NCBI GenBank assembly: GCA_036426205.1 | Contig: CM071586.1 | Location: 8,591,114-8,655,113 of the forward strand | Reading direction: 5' to 3' | DNA from: Ascaphus truei | Taxonomy: Eukaryota; Chordata; Amphibia; Anura; Ascaphidae | Length of the DNA: 64,000 bases | Shown here: positions 22,615 through 32,830 of the stretch, in pieces | Layout: every line of letters begins with the position of its first letter | How positions within the stretch are numbered: the first letter of the stretch is position 1 | Notes under the pieces: model-generated | Told to the model about the DNA's origin: nothing | The model's database searches: none | What the model saw: only the letters and a program-made list of their open reading frames with translations | Program-made: the position numbers and the translations under genes

Positions 22615-23179
22615 NNNNNNNNNNNNNNNNNNNNNNNNNNNNNNNNNNNNNNNNNNNNNNNNNNNNNNNNNNNNNNNNNNNNNNNNNNNNNNNNNNNNNN
22701 NNNNNNNNNNNNNNNNNNNNNNNNNNNNNNNNNNNNNNNNNNNNNNNNNNNNNNNNNNNNNNNNNNNNNNNNNNNNNNNNNNNNNNNNNNNNNNNNNNNN
22801 NNNNNNNNNNNNNNNNNNNNNNNNNNNNNNNNNNNNNNNNNNNNNNNNNNNNNNNNNNNNNNNNNNNNNNNNNNNNNNNNNNNNNNNNNNNNNNNNNNNN
22901 NNNNNNNNNNNNNNNNNNNNNNNNNNNNNNNNNNNNNNNNNNNNNNNNNNNNNNNNNNNNNNNNNNNNNNNNNNNNNNNNNNNNNNNNNNNNNNNNNNNN
23001 NNNNNNNNNNNNNNNNNNNNNNNNNNNNNNNNNNNNNNNNNNNNNNNNNNNNNNNNNNNNNNNNNNNNNNNNNNNNNNNNNNNNNNNNNNNNNNNNNNNN
23101 NNNNNNNNNNNNNNNNNNNNNNNNNNNNNNNNNNNNNNNNNNNNNNNNNNNNNNNNNNNNNNNNNNNNNNNNNNNNNNN
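22615..23179. other. assembly gap (565 N)
   Basis: Unknown bases. The sequence resumes inside a copy of repeat family R, so the gap probably hides the left part of that copy. Confidence 0.99.
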
Positions 23180-23275
23180 TATTTTCTCATAGTACAGAAC
23201 TGTTTTATTAAAAAAAAAAAAAAAAAAAAACACATGTAGGATATTGCTTGGTCTGCAGCTTTAAATCAGTGCAAA
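23180..23275 (+). repeat. dispersed repeat family R, copy 2 (left part in gap)
   Basis: TATTTTCTCATAGTACAGAA, an A-run, CACATGTAGGATATTGCTTG and CTGCAGCTTTAAATCAGTGC match 24643-24735 almost base for base. Confidence 0.7.
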
Positions 23276-23685
23276 ACAATGGGATGTGGGGAAAGGTGAA
23301 GGGGATGGGTGGGGAAGTGGATTGGGCGCTCCCAAGTGAACCAATAATGTTGTTGGGAATACAACTAATATCACACAATAAACACCAATAGTGAAAAATA
23401 AATAAGTGTAAAGTGCAGCTCAACTTCCTCTGATGGGACAGTTCCGGGTCCCAGAAGGGTAGATTGTTTCTTGGAGATGAGGAGGAGCGCAGGCAGGTGT
23501 AGCAAAATATGCAAAAGAAAATAACATATATAGTGCAGATGGTAAACACTGTGCAGATAGGTGTAATCTATAGTATAGAACTCACATAGATCGCAGAAAA
23601 TATCACGTGTCAGAGATCCTTCTCTCTCTGACTGGAGCCCTTTGAATGGTAGCAGGGAAATCCCTCAAGGCACGGATATGTACAC
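23276..23685. other. unclassified non-coding sequence
   Basis: No gene or clear repeat family. Confidence 0.3.
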
Positions 23686-24073
23686 TGGCGACACACTTTA
23701 TTCGAGCTCGGCTAGTCCCACGAATTCGGGTATACCCGGGTGTATTGAGGTTTGTGACTGTTTTCTGCCCGAGTGCATTGAGTTATTTTCCGGCAGGGAT
23801 TGAAGCATTTTATTCCCGTTGGCTGCAATACTGCACACTACATATATATATACTGCATTACAATTCATGAATTTATGCCATCTGGTAGACACGCGAAGCA
23901 TTGCAGCCTATTAAATCCTAATCATTATCATTTAACAGATCAGCCGCCCGTCAGCCAGGCATGAACCCAGGCTGGGAAGGCAAACGCAACGGGGCTTGTC
24001 AGAGGTGAGGAGCGGCGCATTCCAGGTATCTGCCAGGTACATACCGGGTATTTGCTCGAATAAAGTGTGTCGG
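23686..24073. mobile_element. TIR element (MITE), about 390 bp
   Basis: Left CGACACACTTTATTCGAG (23689-23706) and right CTCGAATAAAGTGTGTCG (24055-24072) are perfect inverted repeats over 18 bp; similarity continues inward (GGGTATACCCGGG against TACCGGGTATT). No ORF. Non-autonomous DNA transposon. Confidence 0.7.
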
Positions 24074-24077
24074 TGCA

Positions 24078-24416
24078 GTATGGATAAGAAGAAAAGCCAC
24101 AATAGTGCATACTATTCCAATATTGTATTATTCAAACAAATAACACGAGTATATTACACTCACATTCGCCATGTAAAAATCAGGTGGAGGAGAGAACCGC
24201 AGCTCGTTGTATGGTGGTGCAGGTGTTGGCAGCTTCACAGTATCCAGGATTCTCTTCCGCGTGTGTCACAGCCGTCGCGTCACTTCCGCTATCGCGTCAC
24301 GGCTGAGGGCGGAAGTTCCCAATGGAAGAGACCTTAGATCGAGTTCTGCCAGTCCTTCAGAGCTTGTTCCCTCACTGTAAACTCTACGCGTTTCGCCAGA
24401 TGCTTCGTCAGGAGTT
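24078..24416 (-). mobile_element. hammerhead-bearing repeat unit E2 (about 340 bp)
   Basis: Minus-sense unit with the hammerhead-like motif first, a GC-rich CpG-rich body and a decayed T-rich 3' end (minus sense GCACTATTG...CTTTTCTTC at 24082-24105). Same length and order as unit E1. It abuts the MITE at 23686-24073. No coding capacity. Confidence 0.45.
24380..24416 (-). ncRNA. hammerhead-ribozyme-like motif (E2)
   Basis: Minus strand: helix I AACTC (24412-24416), CTGACGA (24405-24411), extra A, helix II GC...GC with 5-nt loop, GAAA (24391-24394), helix III AC-GC-GU, position 17 = A, helix I GAGTT (24380-24384). Compared with E1, the outer helix I pair C-G became A-U on both sides, a compensatory change. 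Confidence 0.6.
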
Positions 24417-24489
24417 CTAATTATATGGGGGATGTCTCTAGGGTATTTATAGGGCCATCAATTACGGAATATCACAGTTTTAACCCCCT

Positions 24490-24740
24490 CAGCGCTCACA
24501 CAAAGAAGTGTGCCAGAGTCTGTTTCAGAAGAGGAAGGGGATGTGATTTTGTAATTGGTTGCTATAGAAACAAAAAATGCTTGTTAAATTATAATACATT
24601 AAAAATGTAATTCTGAGTGGTTTTAAAAAAAACTGCTACAAGTATTTTCTCATAGTACAGAACTGTTTTATTAAAAAAAAAAAAAAAAATAAAACACATG
24701 TAGGATATTGCTTGGTCTGCAGCTTTAAATCAGTGCCTGC
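24490..24740 (+). repeat. dispersed repeat family R, copy 3
   Basis: Best-preserved copy of the family at 16761-17190 and 23180-23275. Contains GGTTGCTATAGAAAC, a weak X-box-like sequence, and a 17-A run. Confidence 0.65.
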
Positions 24741-25394
24741 CAGTTGGACCATCTCTTCTATACTCCAAGTAATCATAAAAATAATACAATTTTGTTTTGC
24801 TAAATGAAGTGTCCCTTCTACTCCCCCTATTGCCCTCACCATGTGGCTTGGGGGAGAGCAACTTAAAACTGCTCTCGCATATAGTAACAGCCACAAGATG
24901 TAAAATAGCAGAAGTCTGGATACAAAATAAAATCCCAACTCTGCCAAACATAAGGGACAAAATATGGTTTATCTGCTAAATGGAGACACTTGTGCTAATT
25001 TCTAAAAAAAAAATCTGGAGCCCATGGCTTGCTTTCGCAGGGAACTCGCACCTGAACATTGATACAGTTATGCTATAGCCCTTTTCTTGTGTCCCCGAGA
25101 CAGACCCCACTGGAGACAATGTTCCCAGGTTAACAGGACCCAAAAATGGTGACAGTTATAGGATCTCATCTAAACATTGTAAATAGGAGAGACATTTTCC
25201 TCTGTATTGTACTGTATGTAATCAATGCTTGCGGGATGTATAATAAGACCTGCCCATCAAATATACAAGAAAGATGATATTATGTACCTACCCACCCCTC
25301 CACCCTCCCCTCTTCTTTCGTATCACTTTATTTTGGAGTTCTAAATCTCAGTTAAAATATTTTATTGTAAAAATGTGAAATAAGAAAGTTGTTG
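24741..25394. other. unclassified non-coding sequence
   Basis: No gene recognised; short frames on both strands without motifs. Confidence 0.3.
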
Positions 25395-26260
25395 TCTATC
25401 TTACCGTAATTTTATTTTCTTGGAGTGTCCATCCATGGCAGTGCGCACATTGGTGGACTCTCCAGGAAAATAAAAGGTTTAAGCACCTCCCCGTAGCAGA
25501 GATAGGATAGAAAAACATCTTCCAGTGGAGGATCATAAATAGCTCTCCTTTCCAGGTAGACTTGTGTTACCAAAGCTGAAAAATATAATCTCGACATATT
25601 AAGTACCGTACCAACAACAAATAACTACTGGGTGGAGATTGGTTTACCCTGCCCTCTTCTTTCACCCATCAGGAGCACAAATAGCCTGTCTGATTTCCTG
25701 AAGTTCTCTGTTCTGGAAAGATGTTTCAGCCTTATTATATCCAGAGTGCAGGATCCGTTCCTTGTCATTTAATGGATCCGGATAACATCAAGGTAAAAAT
25801 AGCTCTTGATTCAGATGAAAGGTGAAAATGGCTTTCAGCAAGAATTGCTGAACTGGTCTCAGGACGACTTTGTCCTGATGAAAAATAAGGAATGGCTCCT
25901 TGATGGATAAAGCCTGCAGCTTACTAATCCTAGGCTGGCATTATTGCCACTATCCTCTGCCTTGTACAGGTTTATCTTCATGAGTACCAAGGAATTTGTG
26001 GAAATATATAGGCTAGCCGAAATGTCCATGGAAAGGATAGGGTATCTACATATGCGACTTCTGAATGGAAAGATCTTGAACAGAATCTCTTTGGTTTTCT
26101 ATTCCCTGCAGTAGCCATTACATCTATCTCATGAAGTCTCCATTTCACCACTAACTGGTGGAAGTTAATATCTGCGAAGAATCATTGTCCTGGATCTAAT
26201 GTTCTAAAATCTGCTTACAAATTTGATTCTCCTGCCATATGGATTGCTGTGAGATCCACC
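25395..26260 (+). mobile_element. DIRS-like element, 5' terminal repeat and start of gag
   Basis: A terminal hairpin (TTTTATTTTCTTGGAG near 25411 against CTCCAGGAAAATAAAA near 25460) resembles DIRS inverted terminal repeats. From ATG at 25721 the frame MFQPYYIQSAGSVPCHLMDP... is open for about 34 codons and resembles the N-terminus of DIRS gag, then stops. DIRS elements insert with a tyrosine recombinase, so no target duplication is expected. The rest is degenerate. Confidence 0.45.
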
Positions 26261-26269
26261 AGATGTTAC

Positions 26270-26690
26270 ATGATAGATGAGGTTTAAACAAGACATGTCC
26301 ATCAAGTTCAATGTATGCTAAATTTAGACGACAGATACTTTTTCCTATATTTGTAGTTTTTTTTGACCCATAGGAAGGCAAAGAAAAAACACCAGTGAAA
26401 CATCAACCAATGCTATCTCATAAGGGGAAAAATAAATTCCTCCCTGACTCCAAATATTGGCAATCAGATTACTCCCGGCATCAACATCCTTCCCATGTTT
26501 ACTTATTTGGTATATCCCTGTATACCTTTCCCATCTAAAAAGATGTCAACTTTTTTTTTTTTAAGATATCTTTTGTATCTGCCATCACAGTCTCCATGGG
26601 TAATGAATTCCACATTTTAACTGCCCTTACTGGAAAGAACCCTCTCCTTTGTTGCTGTGAAATCTCCTGTCCTCCATCCTTAAGGAATGA
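26270..26690 (-). mobile_element. CR1 3' fragment, part A
   Basis: Matches the 3' UTR and ORF2 C-terminus of the CR1 at 34-38 kb (VRAVKMWNSLPMETVMAD encoded at 26535-26765). It continues at 27264 after the solo LTR. Confidence 0.85.
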
Positions 26691-26695
26691 CCCTG

Positions 26696-27258
26696 TGTAG
26701 AGGGAGAAGGGGATTGGCCCGGTATTAAAGGGGTTGCACCCCATATGGCCACCCCATGACCTCACCAGGGAGGCAAGGGGTTAACTGGACAGCGGTCCAG
26801 GAATGTGGTTTTCACCTTGCTATAACATGAAAATGTATGTCCCCCTGTTGTAATGTATTTCCACCATGTAAGTGTCTGTATCACACACACTGGGGCATGT
26901 AGCTGGGGGGCATGGGTTAACAATGTTCCCATGTTTGAGATTGGGTGCAGATAATTGTTCTCCAATAGTCTGCACTCAATGATAAGAATAGGGTTACAAA
27001 GATATATAAACTGTTGTCAACCCAACAGTCTTTGTCTTCTTGATACATCTTGATGGTTACCTGATTGCTGGAGAATTGCTATTTGACTACTTCTTCATTC
27101 CAACCCCTAAGTAAGTGTTACCTTCTTGTCCTGTTAATTGTACTATCTTGTTGTATTCACCTATCTAAGGAATAAATATACTTTATTATATCTAAGCCTC
27201 GTTCAGTTCAACCCAGTTATTTGGTCTATATTATATCTTGTCATAAGTTACCGTGACA
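26696..27258 (+). mobile_element. solo LTR, 563 bp, TSD CCCTG
   Basis: Begins TGTAGAGGGAG and ends CCGTGACA, flanked by CCCTG at 26691-26695 and 27259-27263. TATATAAA lies at 27003-27010 and AATAAA at 27171-27176 on the plus strand; CCAAT is at about 26962. Ends, 5-bp duplication and internal signals define a solo LTR left by recombination between two LTRs of a Ty3 or retrovirus-like element. It interrupts a CR1 fragment, so it is younger. Confidence 0.8.
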
Positions 27259-27263
27259 CCCTG

Positions 27264-27535
27264 CCCTTGGGTTGAATAGTTCTTTTGAAATCTCATTGTA
27301 TTGTCCCCACATATATTTGTATATAGTTACATATCCCCTCTTAAATGCTTCTTTTTTAATTTAAACAAATCTATTTTAGCTGGCCTCTCCTCATAAATCA
27401 GATTATCCACCCCCTTTATTAATTTGGTGACTCTTCTCTACACTCTCTAGTTCAATAATTTTATTTTTTATGGAGTGGTGTCCAAAACTGTACTCCATAT
27501 TCAAGGTGTAGTCTTACTAATGTTGATCTGCCCAT
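27264..27535 (-). mobile_element. CR1 3' fragment, part B
   Basis: Continues part A across the LTR: TTCTTTTGAAATCTCATTGTA, TATCCCCTCTT and CAAAACTGTACTCC run parallel to 35650-35880. Nonsense mutations prevent coding. Confidence 0.8.
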
Positions 27536-27734
27536 ACAAGAATATGGGATACAGTACTTCTTGCAGAAGATCCACATTTCTCATTCCTCATTGTTTCCTT
27601 ATGAAGGTTACTACTGTCCGGTTGTCTGACCGAATTTTCAGGTTGCTTCTTTTTATCTCTGATGAAAAAGTAACTCATCACTTCTATTATTGTGCATGCA
27701 ATGTCTTGTATATAATGTATACCCTGCTCATTAT

Positions 27735-27860
27735 GTAACTGTATTTGTAAACATGTATTATTTGTCTTAACTCTGTGCCCAGGACATACTTGAAAACGAG
27801 AGGTAACTCTCAATGTATTACCTCCTGGTAAAATATTTTATAAATAAATAAATTATTGCT
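27735..27860 (+). mobile_element. LINE-type 3' end fragment
   Basis: Plus-sense copy of the family at 11523-11700, ending TAAATAAATAAATTATT. Only the 3' end is present, as expected for a severely 5'-truncated LINE insertion. Confidence 0.5.
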
Positions 27861-27864
27861 CTTA

Positions 27865-28755
27865 ATTCTAGGATATTTCCTGGTACCTCGTGACATTACT
27901 TAATATGCTAGCCAAGGTCACAGCCAGAGCACCCTTCTTGCTGCCACTGACAAAGCCATAGATATTGCAGCTAGTCTGACTGAATCTAACAATGCCTCAG
28001 ATATAAAATCAGTTTCCAATTTCAGCTTGATGTGAGATTTTTTTAACTTATTTTTTTCAGAGCCTCATCTATATTCATTCTCCACAGCTTTACCGCCCTA
28101 GACACCAATGTTATGGCCACAGATGGCCTACAAGCTGCCACTGCAAAAAAAAATATTCTCTCTCTTTCCATTCATCTGTCCATGGCTTCCCAAAAAGAAG
28201 CCACGTCATCAACCTGCAGTGAGATTGCTGCATCCACTTTAGGAGGGGAGTGCCAGGCTTCCATGTCCTTATCTTTCAAAGGATACATGCTGGTGAACCT
28301 TCTAGTTACGGACACTCTGCTGTGTGGCTGTAATCATACATCTTTTATTATCTCCTTCACAACCTCATGAACCAGAAAGGTTCTAGGCCTTTCTGTAGGC
28401 CTATGAATATATGATTCTTAGGTTCCGTAGAAAGAGATTCGTCATCAATCTGCAAAATTTCTCTAACCGCTTTAATCTGCGGTTCAATGAGCTCTAGGTC
28501 AAACACGGACGATTGCTCCATGAGAGTCATTTATCTGATGACTCAATATCTGCATCCATCATGCAGAATTGTTCGTCCTCTGAGTCCTTGCAGGACAAGG
28601 CCTGCGGCCTAACCAGTCTGGTGTGTGACCTTGTGTGCTTTTGGCCTTTATTTGCAGATTTTGAGGAAGCCGCTTCAATGCCTTGCGTAACAGCAGCATT
28701 CATCCACGAAAGGAAATCTGACATTCGCTATATTCAGCGGCAGATTTGAAAATAC
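27865..28755 (-). pseudogene. DIRS-like gag fragment
   Basis: Minus-strand frames give in order WMNAAVTQGIEAAS, LVHEVVKEIIKDV, VTRRFTSMYPLKDKDME, SPPKVDAAISLQVDDVASFW, then FISEALLDSVRLAAISMALSVAARRVLWL. The order matches DIRS gag: the RRF-MYP and SPPKVD blocks followed by the D-RLAA-MALSV-ARR-LWL helix. At least five stops or frameshifts separate them. Orientation is opposite to the DIRS 5' piece at 25395, so the two are separate insertions or an inverted element. Confidence 0.6.
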
Positions 28756-28776
28756 GCTACCCCATGGCACTTTGAT

Positions 28777-29029
28777 GTGTCCTGCCACCTCCCTCGATCG
28801 CTTTTGGAATCCCAGCGCCAAATGATGCCACAGACGTCATGAATGTGATGCCATATGGCGTCGCATTGACATAGTAAAGCGTCATCATGATGTCATTTGA
28901 CGTTGAGACGTCATGTTGCCATGGCAATGAAATGCTGTGTGAAGTCACTTTGGGGTGTCCGTGGCATCATTTGATGCAGGGATTTCAAAGGAATGGATGG
29001 AAGGCGGCACCAAGGAGGAGGCAGGACAC
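28777..29029. mobile_element. 253-bp TIR/foldback element with X-box-like palindrome
   Basis: GTGTCCTGCC (28777-28786) and GGCAGGACAC (29020-29029) are perfect inverted ends; CAAATGATGCCAC and GTGGCATCATTTG pair further inside. The centre contains GACGTCAT next to GTTGCCATGGCAAT (28915-28928). It truncates the Penelope fragment to its right. Confidence 0.65.
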
Positions 29030-29031
29030 GT

Positions 29032-29495
29032 AATGTTTCTAGCGTGCTCAAGAATTCTAACTTTGAGACACCGTTTAGTCAGATCAATATATTGTTGTCC
29101 ACAGGGACACTCTAAAAGATAGACTACAACTTTAGTCTTGCAAGAAATACAGTCATCAATGTCAAATTTTTCCCTTATCACAATTGAGCTAAAAGTTTTT
29201 CTCTTAGTGCTCAACAAAACACAAGCCTTGCATTTCCCCACAACCAAAGTTGCCCGATGGCTTTTGTCCCATCCAAGTGGCCCCCTGTTTGGGGTCTCGA
29301 CTTGGTCCAATGTCACTCAGTGCCAGACAATTTTTAAGGTTTTGTGCTTTCCGAAATATACATTTCGGTTTTGGTACTAAATAAGGGCCTAGAACTGGAT
29401 CATGAGACAGTAGGTTCCAATGTCTCTTTATTATATTCTGCATAGTATCACTCACAGAAATAAAATTGGATACAAAGGGGACCCACATGTGCGCT
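29032..29495 (-). pseudogene. Penelope-like element, RT C-terminus and GIY-YIG nuclease
   Basis: Minus strand encodes FVSNFISVSDTMQNIIKRHW and LLSHDPVLGPYLVPKPKCIF...AQNLKNCLALS, the linker after the RT thumb. After a frameshift come KCKACVLL, CISCKTKVVVYLLECPCGQQ, YIDLTKRCLKVRILEH, the cysteine-rich and GIY-YIG region. The YVG triplet is changed (YID), and the C-terminus is cut by the TIR element at 28777-29029. Same superfamily as 7245-7650 but a different copy. Confidence 0.75.
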
Positions 29496-29527
29496 AATGT
29501 GGTAACATGTACCAAACATGTAATGTG

Positions 29528-29682
29528 AATAGAAAAAAGGGAAATAGTGCGCAATCTAATTTTAAACGTGACGTGATAAGTGAGAATATATGAAATAAAT
29601 AACTTAACCTAAGATTGAGCGTCTGCAGCTGTGATGGAAGATGGGGGGGCTCAGAAACCCCCTGGAACTAACAAATGGATAC
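29528..29682 (-). mobile_element. truncated 3' end of a hammerhead-type repeat
   Basis: Minus sense ends GCGCACTATTTCCCTTTTTTC (29532-29552), the terminal signature shared by these units. The 5' part with the ribozyme is absent. Confidence 0.4.
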
Positions 29683-30462
29683 AAAAAAGAGACACAGCGC
29701 ACAACGCTCATAGTGCATTACAAAATCTTCTGACAATGAGATAAAAATGGTGAGTTAGGTGCGTACATCAAATAAATAATATCAAGCAGTTTCGGGATAT
29801 TTTACCAACGCCTCCGGAGACCAGGATGTAAGTCTTTGCAGGGGTGATACTGCTGTCTCGATGGTGCTGGGTCCTATTGAAATGGGTGCCACAACTCTGA
29901 CTGATCTTGCACCTGGAGCAGGCAGGCTGGGAGCTGCCGATTCCTGAGTTTCAGCAGGGCAGTGTTGGACATCAGCTGTGCGCCAACACTCTCCTCCGTG
30001 TGAATCACTTCCTGGATCGTGAGTCCCGCAGGGTTCGGCGCCCTCAGCAACAGTCAAAATCGCCCGTTTTTGCGCGATTTTGACATGTTGCTGAGCGGCG
30101 CCGAATCCCTGCGGTGACGTCACGATCCAGGAAGTGATTCACACGGAGGAGAGTGTTGGCCCACAGCTGATGTCCAAAAACTGCCTGCTGAACACTGCAG
30201 GAATCAGCAGCTCCCAGCCTGCCTGTGTCAGGGGCGCAAGATCAAGCAGAGGTTGTGCACACATTTCAATAGGACCCAGGCACCATCGAGGACAGCAGTA
30301 TCACCCTGCAAAGACTTACATCCTGTCTCCGGAAGGCGTTGGGTAAAAATCCCGAAACTGTTGATATAATTTATTTGATGTACGCACTTACTCACCATTT
30401 ATTATGTCATGTTCAATACTTTTGTAATGCACTATGAGCGTTGTGCGCTGTGTCTCTTTTTT
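29683..30462. mobile_element. 780-bp foldback element (head-to-head inverted dimer)
   Basis: The two halves are near-exact inverted copies of about 385 bp around an axis near 30074 (CGCCCGTTTTTGCGCGATTTT). Both ends carry GCGCTGTGTCTCTTTTTT pointing outward (minus at 29683-29700, plus at 30445-30462). A TGACGTCA palindrome is at 30115-30122 in one arm only; the other arm has CGTGAGTC. GAAACTG motifs occur in both arms without a CTGANGA box, so a ribozyme is not demonstrable here. No ORF. Confidence 0.75.
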
Positions 30463-30590
30463 GTACCAAACATGTAATGCCTGTTTAACTTTAATTGATG
30501 TACGTGCAATACTCACCAGCTCCGCTTCAGCACACTATATTTTGTTAATATTACACCATGAGAGTTGTGCGCTGTCTTTCTTCTTTTTAT
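30463..30590 (+). mobile_element. short fragment with the same 3' end
   Basis: Ends GCGCTGTCTTTCTTCTTTTT at 30569-30588 after CACCATGAGAGTTGT, paralleling the right end of the adjacent foldback. Confidence 0.45.
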
Positions 30591-31112
30591 ATCTGAAGTT
30601 GATCACAGGATTCCTACTTAAACAAACATACAGTATACCAAAAAGTTTGCAAATGTGTGTGGCTTAAGAACTAAAGATGTAAACATATCAGGAAAAATGC
30701 AATGCACATTGACTTAATGCTTGGTGAATCGCTTGCAAATTGTGACGCAACAACAATTTTTTCTGCCACAAAAAAAAGGAAAATTTTGCCTGCTTTGCAA
30801 CCCTGGGGGAAAAAAATATTGCACATCTTTAGTCTTTGCCCTTGTTTTTCCTAAAATGAAATCATAAATTTGTCACTTTTGATGGTTTTATGGAAAAAAA
30901 GATCATTTAACACGTTGTCTTTTAAAATATGGAATACTAGTGTTGTGTTTGTTTTTTAAATATAACAATTAAAATAACGTGTTTGTGACCTTGTTTTAAG
31001 AGTTAAAAAAAAATTGTTTCTTTCTCATTGCCAAGGTACAATTTTTTTTTTAAAGCGTTTTATTATTTATTGTTAAAGTAGTTTGTAGCACAGGCATCAC
31101 TCTGAATGTTTT
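30591..31112. other. AT-rich intergenic stretch
   Basis: A- and T-runs; no gene recognised. Confidence 0.4.
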
Positions 31113-32335
31113 AGGCTGCGGCCACGCTGCCGCTGAGTGCCAGGGTTGCCACCACCAACTGATGGGCAACCCGGATAATAATTTTTTTTGCACCTCCCGG
31201 CATTAAATGTCATATATTGAACAAAAAATAGCCCCATTTAAAAAATAATTTATTCACAGTGTCTGCCCATATGAATTTTAATAGGATCACCCTCTTACAC
31301 ACTAAGACTAACCCCATAGACATTAAGGCTGCAGCAATGCTGCCGCTGAGCGCACTCATGCTTGAGAGCGGTGACGTCACCAACTCTCGAAGCATGAGCG
31401 CTCGGCTGCCCTGCTAAATTTTGCAAACGCGAGCGGGGCTACATGGATCAGGGCTATTTGTGTGTGTGCTGATTCACTTTCACTGAAGAAAACACGTCAA
31501 GCGCGCTCAGTGCCAGCGTGGACGCAGTCTTATGGATTTACCCTCTTAAAAAAACAAACAACCAAAAAAAAAACAGTCTCTGAAGTGCTTGATGACTGAA
31601 GGGGGGGGCAAGGACCCATCTATACATCCCTTGTGTTGTGAAGCTGCAGCACTGATGGGGTTAACCCAGGCTCTTTCCACATTTGTACAGTAAATGCCCC
31701 ATATTGGAACAAACACTCCCTAATCTGGTTCTTATTAGGTAGGTAACCCTATCTCTCTCTCACCCCCTCCTATCTCTCCCACCCCCTCCTATCTCTCCTC
31801 TCTTTCCCACGCTCTCTCTACCTCAATTCCATCTTTTTCACCCCCTCCTATCTCTCTCCCCTAACCCAGATCAGTGACCTGTAGTAGCTGGCTTCAGTGC
31901 ATACAAAGGAAGACACCACAGCCATCCAATCTTCTGACGCCTGGCTCCTGCTTCATTAACGTGTGCGCACCACCCAGCCCGCCCACCCCGAGATTAAAGG
32001 GGCCAACCCGTAGCCCGGAGAAGGGTGTGTCAAACCCAAAGTCTCCAGGTCAAACACCGCTGAGCACGCTCATGCTTGGGAGAGGTGATGTCACCAACTA
32101 TCCAAGAGTGAGTGCAGGCATAGTTTGGGGCTATTTCTGTGTGTGATGTGTGTTTGGCTGTGTGCATTAACTGCTGCTGAGCGCGCTTGAAAATCATTTT
32201 TTTTTGTCTCCCCAAGCGCCGAGCTTGGGAGAGCGTACGTACCCGTGCACGAGCGTGCGTGCCACGTGAGCGTGGCCGTGCAGATTTACATTCTCTGAAG
32301 TAAACGCGCTCAGCGGTAGCGTGGACGCAGCCAAA
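31113..32335. mobile_element. cluster of related TIR elements (GGCTGCG...CGCTGAGCGC ends)
   Basis: A complete unit at 31326-31532 has ends GGCTGCAGCAATGCTGCCGC and (reverse complement) GACTGCGTCCACGCTGGCAC, with TTA/TAA at the borders. A left end lies at 31113-31145 and a right end at about 32305-32335, with an internal piece at 32062-32160 matching 31349-31470. TGACGTCA at 31372-31379 corresponds to CpG-decayed TGATGTCA near 32086. PIF/Harbinger- or hAT-like; the superfamily is not certain. No transposase. Confidence 0.5.
31745..31862. repeat. pyrimidine-rich minisatellite
   Basis: Repeats of CCCCCTCCTATCTCTC with variants; lies inside the TIR-element cluster. Confidence 0.75.
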
Positions 32336-32625
32336 CTACCAATCATTCCGTTTACAATGTTATTGTTCACAGAAATGTAGCCATTTATTTTATAAAAACA
32401 TCAAACCTAAAAAGCATACAAATTGTTATTTTGATGTGTTTTAAATGTTTTTTTTTTTTTTTTAAACAAATTAACACATTATAAAAAATGGTACCTTTCA
32501 AATCTTAACCACAAATTGCTCTTGAGTTGATATAAGTATGTTGGTGGGTTGACTGTATCCGCCCTTTCAGCTTTTGTTTAGCTATTTGCATATTGTTGGT
32601 GCTGTGTGATTTTGTGTCCGTGTAG
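32336..32625. other. AT-rich intergenic stretch
   Basis: T-run at 32449-32463; nothing else recognised. Confidence 0.4.
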
Positions 32626-32830
32626 GGTTTCTGGGAGTTGTAGTCCGTTTTCTTTACAGAAACTATTACAGATTTGGTCTGCTGAACCACAAGTCCCAGA
32701 ATACCTCGGGCTCACAGCAGTTTCATTGGTGGCATGAATATGCTCCCTCCCCCTCCTCCCCCCCCCCCCTCCCTAGGCTATCTACGTAGACAAAGGGCTT
32801 TGCAAGGTAAGCGTATGTGGTTGAGAAACA
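32626..32830 (+). promoter_or_regulatory. candidate promoter-like segment
   Basis: Two sites resemble the ZNF143/STAF element (ACTACAACTCCCAGAA on the minus strand at 32629-32644; ACCACAAGTCCCAGAATA on plus at 32687-32704). CCAAT on the minus strand (ATTGG) follows at about 32726-32730, then a C-rich run at 32749-32775 and a donor-like CAAG/GTAAGC at about 32808. The combination is promoter-like, but such motifs also occur in repeats and no downstream exon is identified. Confidence 0.25.

Noticed and set aside
22537..23239. Long open frames across the gap
   Set aside because: They consist of unknown residues through 565 N and carry no information.
29683..30462. Hammerhead motif in the 780-bp foldback
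   Set aside because: GAAAC is present in both arms, but no CUGANGA box stands at the required distance on either strand.
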